DNA of 6,101 nucleotides from Thermoanaerobacteraceae bacterium (GTDB lineage Bacteria > Bacillota > Desulfotomaculia > Desulfotomaculales > Ammonificaceae): assembly GCA_030016455.1 (NCBI GenBank), contig JASEJH010000100.1, positions 1-6,101 of the forward strand. Reading direction: 5' to 3'. The notes beneath the pieces are model-generated. The model saw only the letters and a list, made by a program, of their open reading frames with translations. It did no database searches and was not told the origin of the DNA. Made by a program: the position numbers and the translations under genes. Positions 4,854 through 6,101 of the stretch are shown one piece after another; positions within the stretch are counted from its first letter, which is position 1, and each line of letters opens with the position of its first letter.

Positions 4854-6101
4854 TCACCCCAGCCACAATTCAACCCGGTAAGCAACAAAGGTAAAGAGAA
4901 ACGCCAGGCCCAGCGGCAGCAGGACACCGGTCAGCGTGTAGCGCAGGCTTCTGGTTTCCCGGTAAATTGTACAGGCGGTATAAGCGCAGGGGGAGTAAAG
5001 CATGTAAAACAAAAGGAAGTTGAACGCCACCGCGGGAGACCAGACCGCAGCCAGGTGTCCCTCCAGGAGGCCGGAATCCGCCAGGCTGGTGCTCAAACCG
5101 CTGGTGATGGCGAGCGCCCCGATCACGATTTCCTTCGCCGGCAGCGCGTAAGCCAGAGCGACCAGCGTTTCACCGTCCAGACCGACGACCCGTCCAACCG
5201 GGTCGAAAATGCCCGCCAGTCGCCCGGTGACGGTATACTCAGCCCCACCGCCGGGGTAATTGGACATAAACCATACGGCCAGGGTCATCGGCGCGGCCAC
5301 CGCCACCGCGCGCACCAGGACGTGCAGCACCCGCTCCCGGACCACCCGCAAGGTGAGCGCCACGAACCGGGGGCGGCGGTACGGCGGCAGCTCCAGTACA
5401 AAACCGGGGTCCGCGCCGGGGAGCAGCCGGCTGAGAATCAGGCCGGACAGCATCACCGCAGCCCCGCTGATCATAAAGAGGATTAGCAGCACCCACGGCC
5501 CGTTACCGCCGAAGAACAGAAGCGCCAGCGGCAGCATCACCCCCAGCCGGCCGTTGCAGGGAACCAAGCTGTTCGTAAGGATCCCGACCAGGCGGTGCTT
5601 CCCGCTCATGATCCGGCAGGCCATCACCCCGGGAATGTTGCACCCAAGCCCGACCAGGCAGGTGACGCAGTGTTTACCCTGGAGACCGGCGGCTTTAAGC
5701 GGCCGGTCCAGGTTAAAGGCCAGCCGCGGGATGAAACCCGCGTCCTCCAGGACGGCGAACAGGATGAAGAAAATCGTCATCGTGGGCAGCATCACCGAAA
5801 CCACCGCCCCCACGCCGACCACCAGCCCGTCCACCAGCGCCCCTTCGAGCCACGCCGGCGCCCCCGCGGCCAGCAAGAAGGTTTCCAGCCGGCGCCCGGC
5901 GGTGCCGAAAAGACTTTCCAGCAGGGCAGTGAAGGGCTCTGCACCGAACATGGTGACCCACAGGACCGCCGCCAGGACGCCGGCCATGACCGGGAAAGCC
6001 CAGAAACGGTGCGTTACGACCGCATCAATCCGGGCCGTCAGGTCGGTTCGCCGGCGGCCGGTGCACCTGACCGCGGCCCCGGCGACTGCCTCCGCCTGCC
6101 G
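4854..6101 (-). CDS. feoB: Ferrous iron transporter FeoB, membrane domain; 5' part cut by window edge
   Basis: FeoB imports Fe(II) across the cytoplasmic membrane under anoxic conditions, using an N-terminal cytosolic G domain. Here 415 codons are present. The reading frame runs open to the window edge at 6101, beyond the internal ATG at 5987, and reads LTARIDAVVTHRFWAFPV, the usual lead-in to the first membrane helix. The G domain lies outside. Numbering from the edge, the first gate contains LEDAGFIPRLAF (118-129), GLGCNIPGVMACR (151-163) and VPCNGR (180-185), the clostridial form of the gate. The second contains ALPAKEIVIG (319-328). A late conserved YSPCAYTACTIYRET (369-383) and about eight to ten hydrophobic helices complete the fold. 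Extra cysteines precede the gate (HCVTC, giving CxxC then C154). The gene ends 37 nt before the MntR-like gene, forming a feo operon; feoA is expected upstream outside the window. The promoter is not visible. Confidence 0.96.
   Translation of the reverse strand, partial: RQAEAVAGAAVRCTGRRRTDLTARIDAVVTHRFWAFPVMAGVLAAVLWVTMFGAEPFTALLESLFGTAGRRLETFLLAAGAPAWLEGALVDGLVVGVGAVVSVMLPTMTIFFILFAVLEDAGFIPRLAFNLDRPLKAAGLQGKHCVTCLVGLGCNIPGVMACRIMSGKHRLVGILTNSLVPCNGRLGVMLPLALLFFGGNGPWVLLILFMISGAAVMLSGLILSRLLPGADPGFVLELPPYRRPRFVALTLRVVRERVLHVLVRAVAVAAPMTLAVWFMSNYPGGGAEYTVTGRLAGIFDPVGRVVGLDGETLVALAYALPAKEIVIGALAITSGLSTSLADSGLLEGHLAAVWSPAVAFNFLLFYMLYSPCAYTACTIYRETRSLRYTLTGVLLPLGLAFLFTFVAYRVELWLG

Overview
The window reads as a compact, one-strand stretch of a moderately GC-rich anaerobic Firmicute, most likely a Clostridia member of the Peptococcaceae/Moorella type. 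This placement is inferred from the protein families: a FeoB with the clostridial VPCNGR gate, an MntR-type regulator directly behind feoB, and a PII protein with the GCGLQ loop seen in Gram-positive GlnK. No rRNA, marker gene or mobile element is present to confirm it. All six recognisable genes lie on the minus strand, so they are transcribed from right to left as printed. I see no plus-strand gene, tRNA, CRISPR array or insertion sequence.

In transcription order: (1) 6101-4854, the C-terminal two-thirds of FeoB, the ferrous iron permease, cut by the window edge. (2) 4816-4370, an MntR/DtxR-family metal-dependent repressor in the same operon, probably the iron sensor for feoB. (3) 4311-2278, a 677-residue FtsA-like actin-fold ATPase with an unusual C-terminal tail of about 280 residues that looks like tandem ThiS/TGS-type beta-grasp modules. 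(4) 2185-1106, a divergent YchF/OLA1-type P-loop NTPase with a C-terminal TGS domain. A perfect 9-bp stem-loop separates genes 3 and 4.

A strong sigma-A-type promoter at 1066-1037 then starts a separate nitrogen-control unit: (5) 923-327, a response regulator with an ANTAR RNA-binding output domain, and (6) 305-1, a PII signal protein cut by the window edge. The roughly 100-nt leader of this unit contains a hairpin with a six-base loop carrying A at position 1 and G at position 4, the signature recognised by ANTAR proteins. It runs directly into an intrinsic-terminator-like hairpin with a U-tract. The simplest reading is that the ANTAR protein controls its own operon, and PII, by transcription antitermination.

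The most interesting items are the ANTAR-type leader, the FtsA-like protein with the beta-grasp tail, and the metal-site substitution (Asp for His77) in the FeoB-linked MntR homologue. The longest stretch without a gene is 924-1105 (182 bases). It holds the promoter and attenuator and is otherwise unremarkable.
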